From Oscillospiraceae bacterium (GTDB taxonomy: Bacteria > Bacillota > Clostridia > Oscillospirales > Oscillospiraceae), in NCBI GenBank assembly GCA_016287555.1, contig JAEFAK010000033.1:1-13064 (forward strand): a stretch of 13,064 bases of DNA, given 5' to 3'. Of the stretch, positions 12,582 to 13,064 are shown piece by piece. Numbering within the stretch: the first letter of the stretch is position 1; every line of letters starts with the position of its first letter. The notes beneath the pieces are model-generated. The model saw only the letters and a list, made by a program, of their open reading frames with translations, had not been told where the DNA came from and searched no databases. The position numbers and the translations under genes were made by a program.

Positions 12582-13064
12582 ATGTTCGGAAAAACTCAGC
12601 GCAGCGGCTCTCCGGGCTGGATTGTCGCATTTCTGGGCAACCCCGGCCGGGAGTACGCCATGACGCGGCATAACGCGGGCTGGCTCGCGGCGGATTCGCT
12701 CTGCGCGAAAAAGGGCGTCAGGATCGACCGCGCGCGCTTCAAGGCCCTGACCGGGACCTGCGAGCTCGGCGGGCAGCGCGTCTTCCTCATGAAGCCGCAG
12801 ACGTTCATGAACCTTTCGGGCGACGCGGTCGCCCCGGCGGCGGCTTTTTACAAGATACCGCGCTCGAACGTCATCATCATACACGACGACATAGCCCTTC
12901 CGCCCGGGAGGCTGCGCATAAAGCGCGGCGGCTCCGACGGGGGACACAACGGCATAAAGAGCCTCATAGCCAGGCTCGGCGGGAGCGACTTCATCCGCGT
13001 CAAGATAGGCGTCGGCGAGCCCTCCCATCCCGACTACGACCGCATCGACTGGGTCATAGGAAAG
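12582..13064 (+). CDS. pth: Peptidyl-tRNA hydrolase, cut by window edge
   Basis: Releases tRNA from peptidyl-tRNAs that drop off the ribosome, an essential recycling reaction in the cytoplasm. The visible 161 residues cover most of the usual 185-200 and the frame is open to the right edge. Catalytic and binding residues match E. coli Pth: GNPG (N20), TRHNAGW with the catalytic H30, KPQTFMNLSG (N77), HDD (D102), then GGSDGGHNGIKSL near 124-136. There are about ten extra residues before the conserved core (MFGKTQRSGS). The ATG follows AGGGAGG by 7 nt. It is transcribed divergently from tatD, from its own promoter. Functionally it fits a translation neighbourhood. Confidence 0.96.
   Translation, partial: MFGKTQRSGSPGWIVAFLGNPGREYAMTRHNAGWLAADSLCAKKGVRIDRARFKALTGTCELGGQRVFLMKPQTFMNLSGDAVAPAAAFYKIPRSNVIIIHDDIALPPGRLRIKRGGSDGGHNGIKSLIARLGGSDFIRVKIGVGEPSHPDYDRIDWVIGK

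Noticed and set aside
12561..13028. 155-codon minus-strand frame opposite pth
   Set aside because: pth on the plus strand has a full set of catalytic motifs, a promoter and a ribosome binding site; the opposite frame has none of these.

Overview
The window is the heart of the bacterial S10-spc ribosomal protein supercluster, read entirely on the minus strand. It comes from what looks like a moderately high-GC member of the Bacillota, most likely class Clostridia. The reasons are the gene order, very strong AGGAGG-type ribosome binding sites at almost every gene, a zinc-type S14, an L24 with an extra CxxC/CxxC zinc ribbon, and an adenylate kinase with a zinc-type lid. I cannot name a genus from the sequence. 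This is core housekeeping DNA; I found no defence system, phage, insertion sequence, CRISPR array, tRNA or rRNA.

Layout from right to left (the direction of transcription for all but the first gene). At the right edge pth (peptidyl-tRNA hydrolase, plus strand, cut by the window end) has its own extended -10 promoter. It diverges from tatD (metal-dependent DNase family, minus strand). The region between them carries two inverted repeats, one of which resembles the dispersed GTCATCCTGA repeats of clostridial genomes. About 20 bp after the tatD stop lies a near-consensus sigma-A promoter (TTGACA, 17 bp, TATTCT with an extended TG), followed by a leader RNA of about 284 nt rich in potential stem-loops. 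Then come rpsJ, rplC, rplD, rplW, rplB, rpsS, rplV, rpsC, rplP, rpmC, rpsQ, rplN, rplX, rplE, rpsN, rpsH, rplF, rplR, rpsE, rpmD, rplO, secY and the start of adk (cut by the left window end).

The 23 clustered genes encode S10, L3, L4, L23, L2, S19, L22, S3, L16, L29, S17, L14, L24, L5, S14, S8, L6, L18, S5, L30 and L15, plus the SecY translocon channel and adenylate kinase. They are packed with gaps of 0-17 nt or overlaps of 1-4 nt, consistent with one long transcript and coupled translation. Only two internal gaps are large: rpsJ-rplC (143 nt) and rpsN-rpsH (135 nt). Both contain strong potential RNA hairpins and no credible gene, so together with the leader they are the best candidates for uncharacterised regulation.

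Other departures from the ordinary are a roughly 79-residue Arg/Gly/Asn/Gln-rich tail on S3, GTG starts for rpsJ and secY, and the presence of tatD/pth rather than the str operon (rpsL-rpsG-fusA-tuf) directly upstream of rpsJ. No striking new system is evident; the findings are modest and mostly need RNA-level or comparative checks.
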